From contig OZ036002.1 of NCBI GenBank assembly GCA_964035015.1, forward strand, positions 5,116,877 through 5,180,876: a stretch of DNA of 64,000 bases. The letters are read 5' to 3'. This DNA comes from Corallium rubrum. Its lineage: Eukaryota; Cnidaria; Anthozoa; Scleralcyonacea; Coralliidae. Both the position numbers and the translations under genes were made by a program. How positions within the stretch are numbered: position 1 is the stretch's first letter; every line of letters starts with the position of its first letter. Under the pieces are notes generated by a model. That model searched no databases. It was not told the origin of the DNA and saw only the letters and a list, made by a program, of their open reading frames with translations. Shown one piece after another: positions 40,209 to 49,434 of this stretch.

Positions 40209-40343
40209 CAAACAAACAAACAAACAAACAAACAAACAAACAAACAAACAAACAAACAAACAAACAAACAAACAAACAAACAAACAAACAAACAAACAAA
40301 CAAACAAACAAACAAACAAACAAACAAACAAACAAACAAACAA
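40209..40343. repeat. (CAAA)n microsatellite, about 33 copies
   Basis: An essentially perfect tetranucleotide run. It creates long low-complexity ORFs in all frames (Asn-Lys-Gln-Thr one way, Cys-Leu-Phe-Val the other), which are artefacts. Confidence 0.98.
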
Positions 40344-40409
40344 CTTCTCAAAGTTTTTTCGTATGTTTTTGCTGTACAAGCTGTCCGAAGTTAAACTCAG
40401 AGAAAAAAC

Positions 40410-40475
40410 TCCGAGCTCCAGACGGGACTCGCACCCACAACCTTCCGAATGCCAGCCGAAGAAACTTTACCAACT
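40410..40475 (-). mobile_element. tRNA-derived SINE fragment (B-box half)
   Basis: Read on the minus strand this segment is tRNA-like: GGCTGGCATTCGGAAGG, then GTGGGTGCGAGTCCCGTC, which resembles a pol III B box. The missing A-box half is present in the other orientation at 40,991-41,025 (TGGCTCAATGGCGAGAG... CCGGCTGGCATT). The two pieces overlap in GGCTGGCATT, so both come from one SINE family. Confidence 0.5.
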
Positions 40476-40589
40476 CAAGCTGAAAACACCAATAACGTAC
40501 AAAAAACATTTACTGAAAATAAACTGACACAATGCCTCTTGTAGCTGAACAAGTACTTGTGACACACGTTTGACTATAGTTCCTAGGTA

Positions 40590-40990
40590 TAAATACCGAG
40601 AAACAACCTCGGTCTAACACCGCTGCCAAACGTTTTGCGCATGTGCGACGTCCGAGCTCGTCCTCGGAAAAAGAGCGGGAAAACGCTGAAATATTTGGAC
40701 TGGTCCGAGAGTCCGACACAAAAGTTAAAATTATAAGCATAATACCAAAAAGATAAGGTAAGGGGTAATTTGTGCATAGCTTCCTTGTCAATATCGTAGG
40801 ATATTCTGAATTTACCTCTTCGTAATTTTCTTTACTGTATTTTTAAAACACAAATGAATAGTCGAGTCTTACTTAGTCTTCACTGTCTGGTTGTCACCAC
40901 GGCTAGTTCCCACTTCTCTTGCAATGTTTACTCAGCGAATTCACGCATGCGCAAACGTTTGGCAGCGGTGTTCCTCGGTCTACAATCTGA
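40590..40990. repeat. Inverted repeat flanking a 300-bp spacer
   Basis: CCTCGGTCTAACACCGCTGCC... at about 40,603-40,645 is the reverse complement of ...GGCAGCGGTGTTCCTCGGTC at about 40,942-40,982, including a GCGCATGCGC-like core. Direct copies of a GAAAAAACTTTACCAACT block lie outside it (about 40,458 and 41,062). The unit looks like a decayed foldback element associated with the SINE pieces. Confidence 0.55.
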
Positions 40991-41030
40991 GTTCCAGTGG
41001 CTCAATGGCGAGAGCGTCCGGCTGGCATTT
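40991..41030 (+). mobile_element. tRNA-derived SINE fragment (A-box half)
   Basis: GTGGCTCAATGGCGAGAGCG resembles a tRNA D-arm/A box. It is followed by CCGGCTGGCATT and then unrelated sequence. It is too short to be an active tRNA or SINE. Confidence 0.45.
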
Positions 41031-41639
41031 AACTTACGTCAGCTTGTACCATAAAACAAACGAAAAAACTTTACCAACTTCAACCTGAAAACACTACTAA
41101 CATACTCAACTTCTTCTTTTGTCACTTCTAAAGGAAATAATAGTATTCTAAAATATACCTTTCTCTTGGTGGATTTCTGAAAACGATTCTGAAATGCAAC
41201 ATTTTCACGGAAGCTTGTGTTTTACTTTTATTTAAAAATTAACAAAACTCGCTTAAACTCAGTCGAGTAATTTTGAAAGTGGTCTAACTTTTTCCAGTTG
41301 ACCTCATACATAATATTCACTCTCGTACAAATGCCCGCAGGGAGCTTACAGCCAATCACGGTGGGCAATGCGAACACCTTATTTTTTAACTAACTTTACA
41401 CTAAAACACTCGGGGGAGGGAGTTAAAAAATTAACACAATACTTAATATTAGACGATAACGTCAAATCTCGCTTATAAGCCCTGGTGCATGTTCTACAAC
41501 TTCGGGTAACGAGTCGGCTCATAACTGAAAATACTTGCAACCGAAGGAACGTATAGCCAAGATGACTTATAACCGGTAGTACTAAGAACCAGGAAACGTA
41601 TGGCCGAGAGGACTTATGCCAGAGGGCAGTAACGGAAGC
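41031..41639. other. Unique DNA with weak short repeats
   Basis: Loose copies of a GAACGTATAGCCAAGATGACTTAT-type block occur at about 41,548 and 41,595, and related text resumes at about 42,010. The MITE at 41,643 therefore inserted into an existing degenerate repeat. No gene was seen. Confidence 0.4.
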
Positions 41640-41642
41640 TTA

Positions 41643-41899
41643 GGCCCTGTTCACACTATACTGGATACTGTGCGGCACGAAAACCATATCGGATAGGCCT
41701 TCTGTTCACACACAAAACGCCTGCTGCGCCGCTCCGTTCTCGAAAGAGGCCTACATCTTGTATCAGATAGCTTTTTGTGCCGTTCCAGCTCCAGTGTGAA
41801 CGGAGTTCGGAATCGTTCCGGATATTGAGCATGGGAATTGGTTGTATCGTCAGGTTTTCGTGCCGGCACAAAAGCTATCCGGTATAGTGTGAACGGGGC
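41643..41899. mobile_element. Harbinger-type MITE, 257 bp, TTA duplication
   Basis: Ends are GGCCCTGTTCACACTATAC (left) and the complement of GCCCCGTTCACACTATAC (right). TTA is duplicated at 41,640-41,642 and 41,900-41,902. Three-base TWA duplications with G/C-starting inverted repeats are typical of PIF/Harbinger elements. There is no transposase. Minus-strand ORFs inside it are fortuitous. Confidence 0.8.
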
Positions 41900-41924
41900 T
41901 TACTTCTGCACAATATCGTGCCGA

Positions 41925-41995
41925 TCGAATCTGTTTACACTATACTGGATATTTTTGTGCAGGCACGAAAACCTATCCGGTATAGTCTGAATAAG
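41925..41995. mobile_element. Second, internally deleted copy of the 41,643 MITE family
   Basis: CTGTTTACACTATACTGGATA and its inverted partner ACCTATCCGGTATAGTCTGAA lie only about 70 bp apart, with the family's GTGCAGGCACGAAAAC between them. This is a minimal derivative close to the full copy. Confidence 0.55.
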
Positions 41996-42165
41996 TGTAG
42001 GGTGTATAAGTTGAGGGTGTAGCGAAGGACTTGTACGCAGAGGGCTTATGAGCAAGATTCAACGGTAGTGCACTAGCAGTTTCACGAATGGCGTCACAGT
42101 TTCTATAAAAAAAACTATATATAAAAAACGTATGCAAGTTTTCGAACACGTGTCTCTTCAGAGTT

Positions 42166-42298
42166 TTAACACAATTTCACGTGACAATATGACATTGCTG
42201 CCATAGTGACAGGTTTCTCCAGACAAAATTGTCGCACGACACACAGAAGATCTTCGCAATCTTCGTCGTTTTCTTCATTGTTGTTCATCGGTCCACAC
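42166..42298 (-). CDS. Candidate last coding exon, secreted Cys-rich protein
   Basis: On the minus strand a T-rich acceptor (GTTTTTTTTCCTTTGAAACAG) precedes an open frame. Joined in the phase left by the exon at 44,065-44,137, it reads W/C-G-P-M then an acidic NNNEENDEDCEDLL stretch, CVVRQFCLEKP and a Cys-terminal end before TAA at 42,166-42,168. It contributes six cysteines. The spacing resembles small disulfide-rich secreted proteins, but I recognise no family and assign no function. A downstream AATAAA was not found nearby. Confidence 0.42.
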
Positions 42299-42419
42299 CT
42301 GTTTCAAAGGAAAAAAAACAATGATTGTTAGAGAGATTATTTGCCAATGATCAATCTATCCATGCATCCTCTAAACCATCTAACTTCCTGTCAACCGATC
42401 CCATGCATGTGCGTCGGTC

Positions 42420-42608
42420 ACTCAGTCTGTTGTGGGTCCGTCCGTCGATATGTCCGTCCGTTGGTCCGTCCGTTGGTCCGTCTGTTAGTCCATCCGTTGG
42501 TCCGTCCGTCTGTACGTCCGTTTGTACGTCTGTCTGTTAGTCCGTCCGTCTGTTAGTCCATCCGTTGGTCCGTCCGTCCGTTTGTCCGTCCGTCCATCCG
42601 TCTTTTAC
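42420..42608. repeat. GTCCGTCCGTTG minisatellite, first block
   Basis: Degenerate 4/12-bp repeats of GTCC and GTTG. The same repeat resumes at 42,902-43,045. The roughly 290 bp between the blocks is unrelated AT-rich DNA, so either an insertion split one array or two arrays expanded separately. Pro-Ser-Val repeat ORFs here are not genes. Confidence 0.9.
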
Positions 42609-42901
42609 TATCAAGCTGCTTACCTGTATAACCTACTTCCGTTATTCCGTCGAAGCTTGTCGGAAGAAAACTTATTTTACCAACAATTGAATGATTTTAA
42701 CTTTTAACTATTTTAATTTTTTATAATCATGCTAATATTCATATATATTTACTGAACTTTTACATATACATATCCTGATATGTATTTTACATATAAAGTA
42801 TTTCACATATTTTAACAGGACTCATTTGGAAAACAGTGTATTCACTGAAATGACTATCCTGTATAAACATTTTGTAAATAAATATATATTTTTTGTAAAT
42901 T

Positions 42902-43045
42902 AGTCCGTCCGTCTGCTGGTCCGTCCGTCTGTATGCCCATTGGTCCGTCCGTCTGTTAGTCCGTCCGTCTGCTGGTCCATCCGTCTGTTATAGTCCGCTC
43001 GCTTGATGGTCCGTCCGTCGATCGGTTCGTCCGTTTGTTCATCTG
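42902..43045. repeat. GTCCGTCCGTTG minisatellite, second block
   Basis: TCCGTCCGTCTGCTGG-type repeats continue the pattern of 42,420-42,608. Confidence 0.85.
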
Positions 43046-43494
43046 TCATCGGTCTCTCGAAAAGCCGTGGCTACATGTTTCGGGAAAGTCGCGTGAAACG
43101 TGTTTAACGAACGCATGTCCCATATGTATGGCCTTAGCCATGGCAGTATAGGGCGTAGCTAAGTGCCTGAGGGAGGCTGGAAAAGAACCATATACAATCG
43201 CCCGTATGTGTGATACATATACATAATGATTTCTGATCTGGCCATGTAGCTTGTGTGCAGCCTGAATGTAATTCAGTCTGTGAAAAATCGCACGATAGCT
43301 TGTCGACCCACCGCCGAGCTTCTCAGATCGGAGTAGATTTTGATTGTCCAAATCACAACCCTGTCTTATTCCAGTTACAATTGGTTCTCTAGGAATTCTC
43401 GTGAGATAAAATAATCCAATCAAATAAACAATTATGAATCATGAGTATTAAAGCACTCAAATCTACGGGGGGTCGCCAAGCTATCGTATGATTT

Positions 43495-43914
43495 ATAGTA
43501 AGGTTAGATATACTGCCAAAACAGAGAACGTTAAGCCTTAATCAAACGAGAACGCAAGTCATCCCAAGTTGGCAGTCACGAATTTCTGCGGCAGTCGTTC
43601 GAACACCCAAATTAACAAAATAAGGTTTCGTGAGTGTTTTAAACAAGTTTTAACTTTGTCACGGTACATGATATTTTCGAGAAATTATTCAGGTCATTCA
43701 GAGCGGCTGGCTGAGATAGCGTGACTGCCAACTTGCGAAGACTTGCGTTCTCGTTTTATTTTAAAAATACCCTTCACGTCACGTTTCTCTCTGACGAAGG
43801 GCCTTCGCTCGAAACGTTAGACTCCTACGTTCTCCGTTTCGGCAGTATATCTAACCTTACTATATTTCGATTGTTGTTTCTACACTGCCTACGCAGCACG
43901 CTACTTTTATCTCA
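43495..43914 (+). mobile_element. Retroposed hammerhead-bearing element with inverted 5' part, 14-bp duplication
   Basis: CTATCGTATGATTT is duplicated exactly at 43,481-43,494 and 43,915-43,928. The element starts with an inverted piece (ATAGTAAGGTTAGATATACTG), followed by an inner inverted pair around GAGAACGCAAGTC/GACTTGCGTTCTC, and ends with a forward segment. That segment holds the hammerhead-like core, then TTTCGGCAGTATATCTAACC, then ACGCAGCACGCTACTTTTAT. The same 3' part recurs at 51,191, 54,946 and 62,731. Long target duplications and inverted 5' parts fit Penelope-like elements or the retrozymes they mobilise. Confidence 0.7.
43781..43830 (+). ncRNA. Hammerhead-ribozyme-like motif
   Basis: The core reads CTGACGA (43,791-43,797), a stem II GGGC/GCTC closed by CTTC, GAAAC (43,811-43,815) and the GTT triplet. 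Stem I pairs TCT with AGA and, beyond an internal loop, ACGT with ACGT. An extra A sits before stem II, and stem III (AC/GT) has no loop. A single copy might therefore fold poorly and act only as a dimer, if at all. Confidence 0.5.
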
Positions 43915-44064
43915 CTATCGTATGATTTCATAGACTGAATGACAGGTGTATATTCAGGCTGTATACAGGCAATGAGAACACCAAGAGAAATTCAGGTGTT
44001 AAACTTCCTTCGGGTTTACAAACCATGCATGGAGTTAATAGATATTACACAAACACAGACTTAC

Positions 44065-44137
44065 CATTTGGGAAGATCTGGTTTTTGTGACGAGGTTTTC
44101 TTGCAATCGAGGTTTGCTTGAGGTTTTCCAACAGTGT
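44065..44137 (-). CDS. Candidate middle exon of the same minus-strand gene
   Basis: This 73-nt segment is bounded on the minus strand by TCTTTAAACCACAG and by ATG|GTAAGT, both strong splice signals. The frame that joins openly to the exon at 42,298 encodes TVGKPQANLDCKKTSSQK and ends in two bases of a Trp codon. It is one of two open frames; I chose it because it continues to a sensible stop in the next exon. The 1.77-kb intron below it holds a retroposed element and the GTCC minisatellite. Confidence 0.45.
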
Positions 44138-44194
44138 CTGTGGTTTAAAGATAAAAACAGCATTAGTGAATACAATTACTAGCTAGCACGATGC

Positions 44195-44273
44195 CTGTAT
44201 ACGAAGCCAAATAATAGGACGCTAGGACGACGATGGCGGTTAATATTAAAGCAAGACAACTTTTACAAGTCAT
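44195..44273 (-). CDS. Candidate signal-peptide exon of the same gene
   Basis: ATG at 44,273 (minus) starts a frame with a clear signal-peptide pattern: a short polar start with two Cys, then the hydrophobic CLALILTAIVVLASYYLA. The frame meets a stop about 36 codons on, so an intron is needed. Either a GC donor (ACAG|GCATCG, giving the end used here) or a GT donor at 44,180|44,179 keeps phase 1 and joins the next exon in frame. The implied intron is only 42-57 nt, which is the weakest point of the model. Confidence 0.38.
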
Positions 44274-45089
44274 GGTTAACTGACTATTATGCTTGGCATT
44301 TGAAGCTATAGTTTAATGACTTCCAAAACGCTCCAGTATTGCTAAAATTATTGTCACTGTCCGTATTGAAGTCATTCCGCAAGCAACAGTTCTCATCTTT
44401 TGGGCGTTGACGTCGTCCTGAAGACGTGAAAATGCTGTAAATAGCGTCGTAGAAAGAACGAGGACGATAGTGTTGAGTTCACTCTTGGGACTAAAAAATT
44501 ATATTATATTCGCTCTCAGTCTTTGTTTTCCAAAAAAATACCTTGACATCGTAGTCCTAAAGTCCATTATGGGATGTGATGTATATTCAGGTACTAAGGC
44601 AAATGTGATGCCGGTACTTATATAGGAAAATAAGGCGATTCTTGTAAGTAAATTGGTTATGCTTATGCCTAAAATAAAAAAAATTACTCTGATGAAGGGC
44701 TCCACTCGGAACGTCAGTGTTTCGTTATCAAAATTATTCTCGCCAGTTTTATGAAGTCATGGAGCGTGAAAGGGTTTTGTTAGTTCTTGCTGTACAATCT
44801 ATCGTAAATTGTTAACATAAAAAGGCTAGTGGCTAACTAGAAAACCTAACGGTTAACTTAGTCACTAGACACATTAAGATTTCGAATCTGGAAAAAAATG
44901 TAGAAACTTCATATCTGAATACTTTTGAATCCGAGACAATGAACGGTTATTCCGATGAATTCGGATGCTCTTCCGGTCGTAGTCATGTGAGGTTGCGGTG
45001 GAACCAACATGGTCAACATATTAACTGCATTAAAGGAATTCCGAGTTTCGTGTAAAGGGCCGAATCTGCGAATACTGCATGTTGTAGTG
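44274..45089. other. Intergenic DNA
   Basis: Apart from the short hammerhead-like remnant at 44,686-44,718 I see only low-value ORFs and one AACTAGAAAACCTAACGG-like short repeat (about 44,830-44,865). If the minus-strand gene below is real, its promoter should lie here. Confidence 0.4.
44686..44718 (+). ncRNA. Hammerhead-like motif, isolated remnant
   Basis: ACT-CTGATGA (44,686-44,695), GGGC...CACTC, GGAAC and GTC-AGT. Stem I is ACT/AGT here instead of TCT/AGA in the main copies, a compensated change. The core has GGAAC where GAAAC is expected, so this copy is probably inactive. Confidence 0.45.
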
Positions 45090-45092
45090 TAA

Positions 45093-45287
45093 AGCCTAGC
45101 TTACACGGGCAATTTTTCTTTGGCAATTTTCAACTTGACAAGTTCTATTTGCCCGTGTGTATGAGGAAACATGGCAAGTTTTTCCTTGACAAGTCTCCCT
45201 TTTGAAAAGCTGGCATGCCAGCTTTTCACCAAGGAGACTTGTCAAGGAAAAACTTGTCAAGGAAAAATTGCTCGTGTAAACTAGGCT
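45093..45287. mobile_element. Harbinger-type MITE, 195 bp, TAA duplication
   Basis: Ends are AGCCTAGCTTACACGGGCAA (left) and the complement of AGCCTAGTTTACACGAGCAA (right), with TAA at 45,090-45,092 and 45,288-45,290. The centre is itself nearly palindromic around GCTGGCATGCCAGC. No ORF of substance. Confidence 0.82.
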
Positions 45288-45626
45288 TAAACGCCTAACG
45301 AATCCGAATACTCGGTACAAAGTGAATCTGGAAACCTTTACGAATCCGGAAACTTTTGCTCTAGTATAAACGTAGTCTGAGTGTGAATAAAAATCATTCT
45401 CCTTCTTGTTGATACTATGAGAACTCTGAACCCGTCTATAGAGCTCAGAGTTTTAACAACTTCGTTACTTCGTACAGCTTACAGCAATAATTAACCAACC
45501 TCATTGACCAATAAGAATCATTTGGTTTGGCGACATGCATGCGCTAAAGATAAGACTAAGATAATAGAACTTCACAGAGGTCATGCAGGCTATATACTTT
45601 TTTGCTATATACTTTTTTTACACTAA
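45288..45626. other. Intergenic DNA, nothing recognised
   Basis: Mixed sequence between two elements. No splice-site-bounded exon or repeat was seen. Confidence 0.4.
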
Positions 45627-45839
45627 AACCTGGTTTTCATTTGTCGCATTTCATCGCCGATTATCGCCGATGCTCACATTTGCGACGATCGGGAATTGTC
45701 TGGGATGATCGCCGATCATCACAGACAGTCGCCGTCGATAACCGATCAATGCGGGAAAATATTTTTTTGTCAAAACGGGCGCTCCCTAAACAACAGATTA
45801 TTACTCTATACGAAGCTTTCACTCGTCATAGCGCTGGTA

Positions 45840-45935
45840 GTGTGTAAGAAATATAGAAAGAAGAGTTTCTGGGTGCGAAAAATATTTGAGACAATGGAAG
45901 AACCGAAGAATCATGGCAATTTCATGCATGTTTGA
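45840..45935 (+). pseudogene. Possible Harbinger nuclease N-terminal fragment
   Basis: An open segment encodes YRKKSFWVRKIFETMEE, resembling the [RK]-x-FWV-[RH]-x-[IL] stretch near the start of HARBI1-type DDE nucleases. It stops at 45,935 and nothing of the catalytic domain follows. Its position inside a Harbinger-like element supports the call, but the match is short. Confidence 0.3.
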
Positions 45936-46382
45936 AGTGCTTGGTTTTCTTCCAGAGACTGGGTCGTAATTTGTCTTATTTCATCGGATTTCGGTTTTCA
46001 TTTGTTTTGCTTGTCCTAAGTAGTGATAGACCCCACTATAGACCCCAAAGGGATGCCGCCTCATTAAATATTCAACTTATTATTTATTCATTCTCCTTTG
46101 TGACGTTCTAACCCTAATCTCATTATGCATACGTCATTATTTCTCATGTTCCTTTGGGACATAGTAACCCTAACTTTCCCCCCTAGCCCTAGCTGTTACT
46201 TAACCCCCCTGGTATTCACTACGTCATATATTCAACTTATTATTTATTCAATCTCAGGCTCCTTTGTTCGTTCGTTCGTTCGGTTCTTCTATATGTTTTT
46301 CTCTCTCTGTTATAAGTACTAAAGTACGATGTTGTGTATATACACTTTACCTCAACAATGGGTACGGTAAACGTTTGACAAG

Positions 46383-46797
46383 ATGGATATTATTTACGAT
46401 GAGTTAAAGAAAAATAACATTGATATCGACAGAGACACTTTGTCGTATTACCTTAAACATTTACTAGAAGAACATAGAGTACTATTCGACAGCATCATTT
46501 AGACGATTAACAAACAATATACGGTAATTCAAGCACATTTCCTAAGCCGACTGTTATCGAAATTTCCTATGGACAGGCGAAAGGGCATGCAGTGAACAAA
46601 TACCCAGAATATGTCTTCAACACGTTTATGAAGAGATGAACCTTAACAATTTCGGTCGAATTATCGCATATCTAACCCTGGTGTATAGAGTAAACGAATC
46701 CTTGGATGAAGAATCAATTCGAGAAGCTGTAAGAAGAACGATCGACGATTTGAGATGTATTGACTTGACAACATATGAAATAAAACTCTTGGTTTAA
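46383..46797 (+). pseudogene. Bcl-2-like ORF, left arm, disrupted by 94-nt insertion
   Basis: ATG at 46,383 opens the frame homologous to the right-arm ORF at 50,261. After about 39 codons a 94-nt insertion (about 46,497-46,590), absent from the other arm, brings in a TAG. Beyond the insertion the same protein continues in another frame, and a 2-nt difference near 46,790 changes the C terminus. The left arm keeps the start codon that the right arm has lost. Confidence 0.6.
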
Positions 46798-46961
46798 ACG
46801 GCTGATTCGACTATTTTATTAACGTTGTCAAGCATATTGCAAGTGTTGCTAAGACTGATATTTGCATATTGCCATGTGTAAAACCTCATTAAAAACTCAT
46901 TAGTAATGTAGACAAAAGAACGAGTCTGGGCGACGTCAGAGTTTAGACAAAGAAATCCTAA

Positions 46962-47168
46962 TTAATATGCGAGATCGTCCTGGTAAGGGCTAAGTGTTTC
47001 AATCACCTGACGAGGTAGTTGGTAGTGCATTTGCCATAAATTGTGCGCACACTCGCATATAGATCGAACCTGCTCAGGACTCGCAGACTCCAAAACAGCT
47101 CGCTGTTGTACCGGTTTTGAAAGACACAAAAACTGAAGAAATGCTCTCTGTTCGTTGGTAAACATCAC
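46962..47168 (-). CDS. Small 68-aa ORF of the virus-like element, left arm
   Basis: The protein has KPVQQRAVLESASPEQVRSI, then a Cys-Glu-Cys and LWQMHYQLPRQV. The style (Q-R-A-x-L near the start, then an ICEC-type motif, then a basic or polar tail) resembles small proteins encoded beside packaging ATPases in invertebrate virus-like elements. This is from memory of the style and has not been verified. The right-arm copy (49,905-50,111) differs by one residue, Ala versus Thr, so the frame is conserved in both. Confidence 0.5.
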   Translation of the reverse strand: MMFTNEQRAFLQFLCLSKPVQQRAVLESASPEQVRSICECAHNLWQMHYQLPRQVIETLSPYQDDLAY

Positions 47169-47280
47169 TCAATGAAAGTAACGTTGCAAATGATGGAATT
47201 CCGCCAGAGCATATCTATATATTTTGAATTTGTGACAGATATCCTTGAGGGGTCTGGGACTGAAAATTGGGGAAATAAGG

Positions 47281-47625
47281 CAGGTAAGAGGAAGATAAGG
47301 AAGATAAGGGGAAGATAAGAGGAAGATAAGGAAGATAAGAGGAAGATAAGAGGAAGATAAGAGGAAGATAAGAGGAAGATTAGAGGAAGATTAGAGGAAG
47401 ATAAGTGGAAGATAAGGAAGATAAAGGGAAGATATAGGGAAGATAAGAGGAAGATAAGGAAGATAAGAGGAAGATAAGAGGAAGATAAGGAAGATAAGAG
47501 GAAGATAAGAGGAAGATAAGAGGAAGATAAGAGGAAGATAAGAGGAAGATAAGAGGAAGATAAGGAAGATAAGAGGAAGATAAGAGGAAGATAAGGGGAA
47601 GATAAGGGGAAGATAAAAGGAAAGA
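47281..47625. repeat. GGAAGATAAGA minisatellite, left arm
   Basis: About 30 units of 9-11 bp (GGAAGATAA with AG/GG spacers). The mirror copy is at 49,435-49,790. Copy-number change here explains the 13-bp offset between arms. Long Leu/Ser/Tyr-rich ORFs across it are artefacts. Confidence 0.92.
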
Positions 47626-47699
47626 GAAATAGGGAGGAAATTGAAATAAATTGTCCGAATATGCTTTGAAACAATCATTTTACTCCTAAACGTCAAAGA

Positions 47700-48155
47700 G
47701 TGAACATGTCGTACATCTGTAACACTTGTGGAAAAACGTTTTCGACAAGAGGCAATCTTCAACGCCATATTAAAAATTCCCATCAGGAAAGTAATACTGG
47801 GCATGTTTCCCCAGTTATCATTGGAGCAACAGTCATGCAGCATCCATTTACTTGCATTGTCGCTGGATGCACACAGAGTGGTAAAACAGTATGGGTGAAA
47901 ACGCTTCTGGAAAACGCCAAAACTACGATTAATCCTCCTCCCGAACGTATCATTTGGTGTTATGGACAATGGCAGCCCATGTATTTAGAAATGATCAAGA
48001 CAATACCAGGCATCGAATTCTACGAGGGTATACCTTCCGACATTGACTCTGATAATTTTCTTGAAGTCTCTCAACGTAACGATGAGATCTTATGGCTCAA
48101 TCTGGGGGAGATAAACGTATTGCTAGTCTATTTACTAAAGGTAGTCATCACCTGA
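47700..48155 (+). pseudogene. C2H2 finger + packaging ATPase N-terminal part, left arm
   Basis: A 151-codon frame starts with a C2H2 zinc finger (Cys7, Cys10, His23, His28; YICNTCGKTF) followed by a P-loop ATPase core with Walker A GCTQSGKT at residues 56-63. ATPases of this FtsK/HerA-like group pump DNA into virus capsids and occur in Polintons and related elements. The frame fails at the Walker B region near 48,070-48,090 and runs out. The family's next motif continues in another frame from 48,092. The identical break is in the right arm, so it predates or was spread with the duplication. Confidence 0.8.
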
Positions 48156-48574
48156 ATTTATCTATCATCTATATTGTTCAGAATATATTTCATCAAGGCA
48201 AAGAAACAAGAAACATCAGCCTCAACGCACACTATATTGTGCTCTTTAAGTCTCCGAGGGATAAGCAACAAATTTCTGTCTTGGCACGGCAGGTGAACCC
48301 AGGTCATGTCCATGAATTTATGAAGAGTTATGAGGAAGCCACAAGTCGCCCTCATGGTTATTTAATGCTTGATCTAAAGCCGACTACGGACGACGATCAC
48401 CGCCTCAAGACCAATGTTCTACCTGGAGAGAAAACAGCTCCAGCCTGCAGCAACAGCTGGGTAGCTTCATACAAAAGCAATCCTATCAATTACCTCCGAT
48501 CGTTAATGCCATGTACAATACAGAACAAAAAATGCAAGATATTGTACATGGCATTAACGATCGGAGGTAATTGA
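48092..48574 (+). pseudogene. Packaging ATPase C-terminal part, left arm, reading across the palindrome centre
   Basis: This frame carries the rest of the ATPase: SLFTKGSHHLNLSIIYIVQN (sensor region), LFKSPRDKQQISVLARQV and GYLMLDLKP. It overlaps the upstream frame by 64 bases in a different register. After about residue 143 it reads through the 19-nt spacer into the opposite arm, so its last residues (ILYMALTIGG) come from antisense sequence of the other copy. The natural C terminus is therefore missing. Confidence 0.8.
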
Positions 48575-48968
48575 TAGGATTGCTTTTGTATGAAGCTACC
48601 CAGCTGTTGCTGCAGGCTGGAGCTGTTTTCTCTCCAGGTAGAACATTGGTCTTGAGGCGGTGATCGTCGTCCGTAGTCGGCTTTAGATCAAGCATTAAAT
48701 AACCATGAGGGCGACTTGTGGCTTCCTCATAACTCTTCATAAATTCATGGACATGACCTGGGTTCACCTGCCGTGCCAAGACAGAAATTTGTTGCTTATC
48801 CCTCGGAGACTTAAAGAGCACAATATAGTGTGCGTTGAGGCTGATGTTTCTTGTTTCTTTGCCTTGATGAAATATATTCTGAACAATATAGATGATAGAT
48901 AAATTCAGGTGATGACTACCTTTAGTAAATAGACTAGCAATACGTTTATCTCCCCCAGATTGAGCCAT
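48486..48968 (-). pseudogene. Packaging ATPase C-terminal part, right arm
   Basis: Mirror of 48,092-48,574 with identical residues up to the centre. It then differs because the spacer is read from the other strand (SCIFCS in place of QNKKCK). It too ends in antisense of the opposite arm. Confidence 0.8.
48521..48539. repeat. Spacer at the centre of the palindrome
   Basis: The 19 nt CAGAACAAAAAATGCAAGA separate two arms that are reverse complements right up to it (CAATA and TATTG). It is the only unpaired DNA in the inner 1.6 kb. Confidence 0.95.
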
Positions 48969-49360
48969 AAGATCTCATCGTTACGTTGAGAGACTTCAAG
49001 AAAATTATCAGAGTCAATGTCGGAAGGTATACCCTCGTAGAATTCGATGCCTGGTATTGTCTTGATCATTTCTAAATACATGGGCTGCCATTGTCCATAA
49101 CACCAAATGATACGTTCGGGAGGAGGATTAATCGTAGTTTTGGCGTTTTCCAGAAGCGTTTTCACCCATACTGTTTTACCACTCTGTGTGCATCCAGCGA
49201 CAATGCAAGTAAATGGATGCTGCATGACTGTTGCTCCAATGATAACTGGGGAAACATGCCCAGTATTACTTTCCTGATGGGAATTTTTAATATGGCGTTG
49301 AAGATTGCCTCTTGTCGAAAACGTTTTTCCACAAGTGTTACAGATGTACGACATGTTCAC
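48905..49360 (-). pseudogene. C2H2 finger + packaging ATPase N-terminal part, right arm
   Basis: All 151 residues equal the left-arm copy, including the zinc finger, Walker A and the frame break. Paired coordinates sum exactly to 97,060 at both ends, so no indel separates the two. Such identity implies very recent duplication or ongoing gene conversion between arms. Confidence 0.8.
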
Positions 49361-49434
49361 TCTTTGACGTTTAGGAGTAAAATGATTGTTTCAAAGCATA
49401 TTCGGACAATTTATTTCAATTTCCTCCCTATTTC

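Larger units (their letters stand above)
43246..43964. repeat. Inverted repeat interrupted by a later insertion
   Basis: CAGCCTGAATGTAATTCAGTC... ATAGCTTG (43,258-43,302) has its reverse complement in two pieces, CAAGCTATCGTATGATTT (43,478-43,494) and CATAGACTGAATGAC... TTCAGGCTG (43,929-43,964). The pieces are separated by the element at 43,495-43,914, so the palindrome is older than that insertion. A 125-codon minus ORF overlapping the left arm (43,046-43,423) matches nothing I know. Confidence 0.6.

Noticed and set aside
40155..40527. Asn-Lys-Gln-Thr repeat ORFs
   Set aside because: They are produced by the (CAAA)n microsatellite, and all frames are open for the same reason.
42325..42707. 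Pro-Ser-Val repeat ORFs
   Set aside because: These come from the GTCC minisatellite.
43046..43423. 125-aa minus-strand ORF
   Set aside because: It overlaps an inverted repeat, has no recognised motif and lacks splice or start support.
43721..43933. ORF with SDEGPSLETLDSYVL, repeated at 62,724-62,960
   Set aside because: The shared peptide is the translation of the hammerhead-bearing repeat and is not a conserved protein. The frame runs straight through element boundaries.
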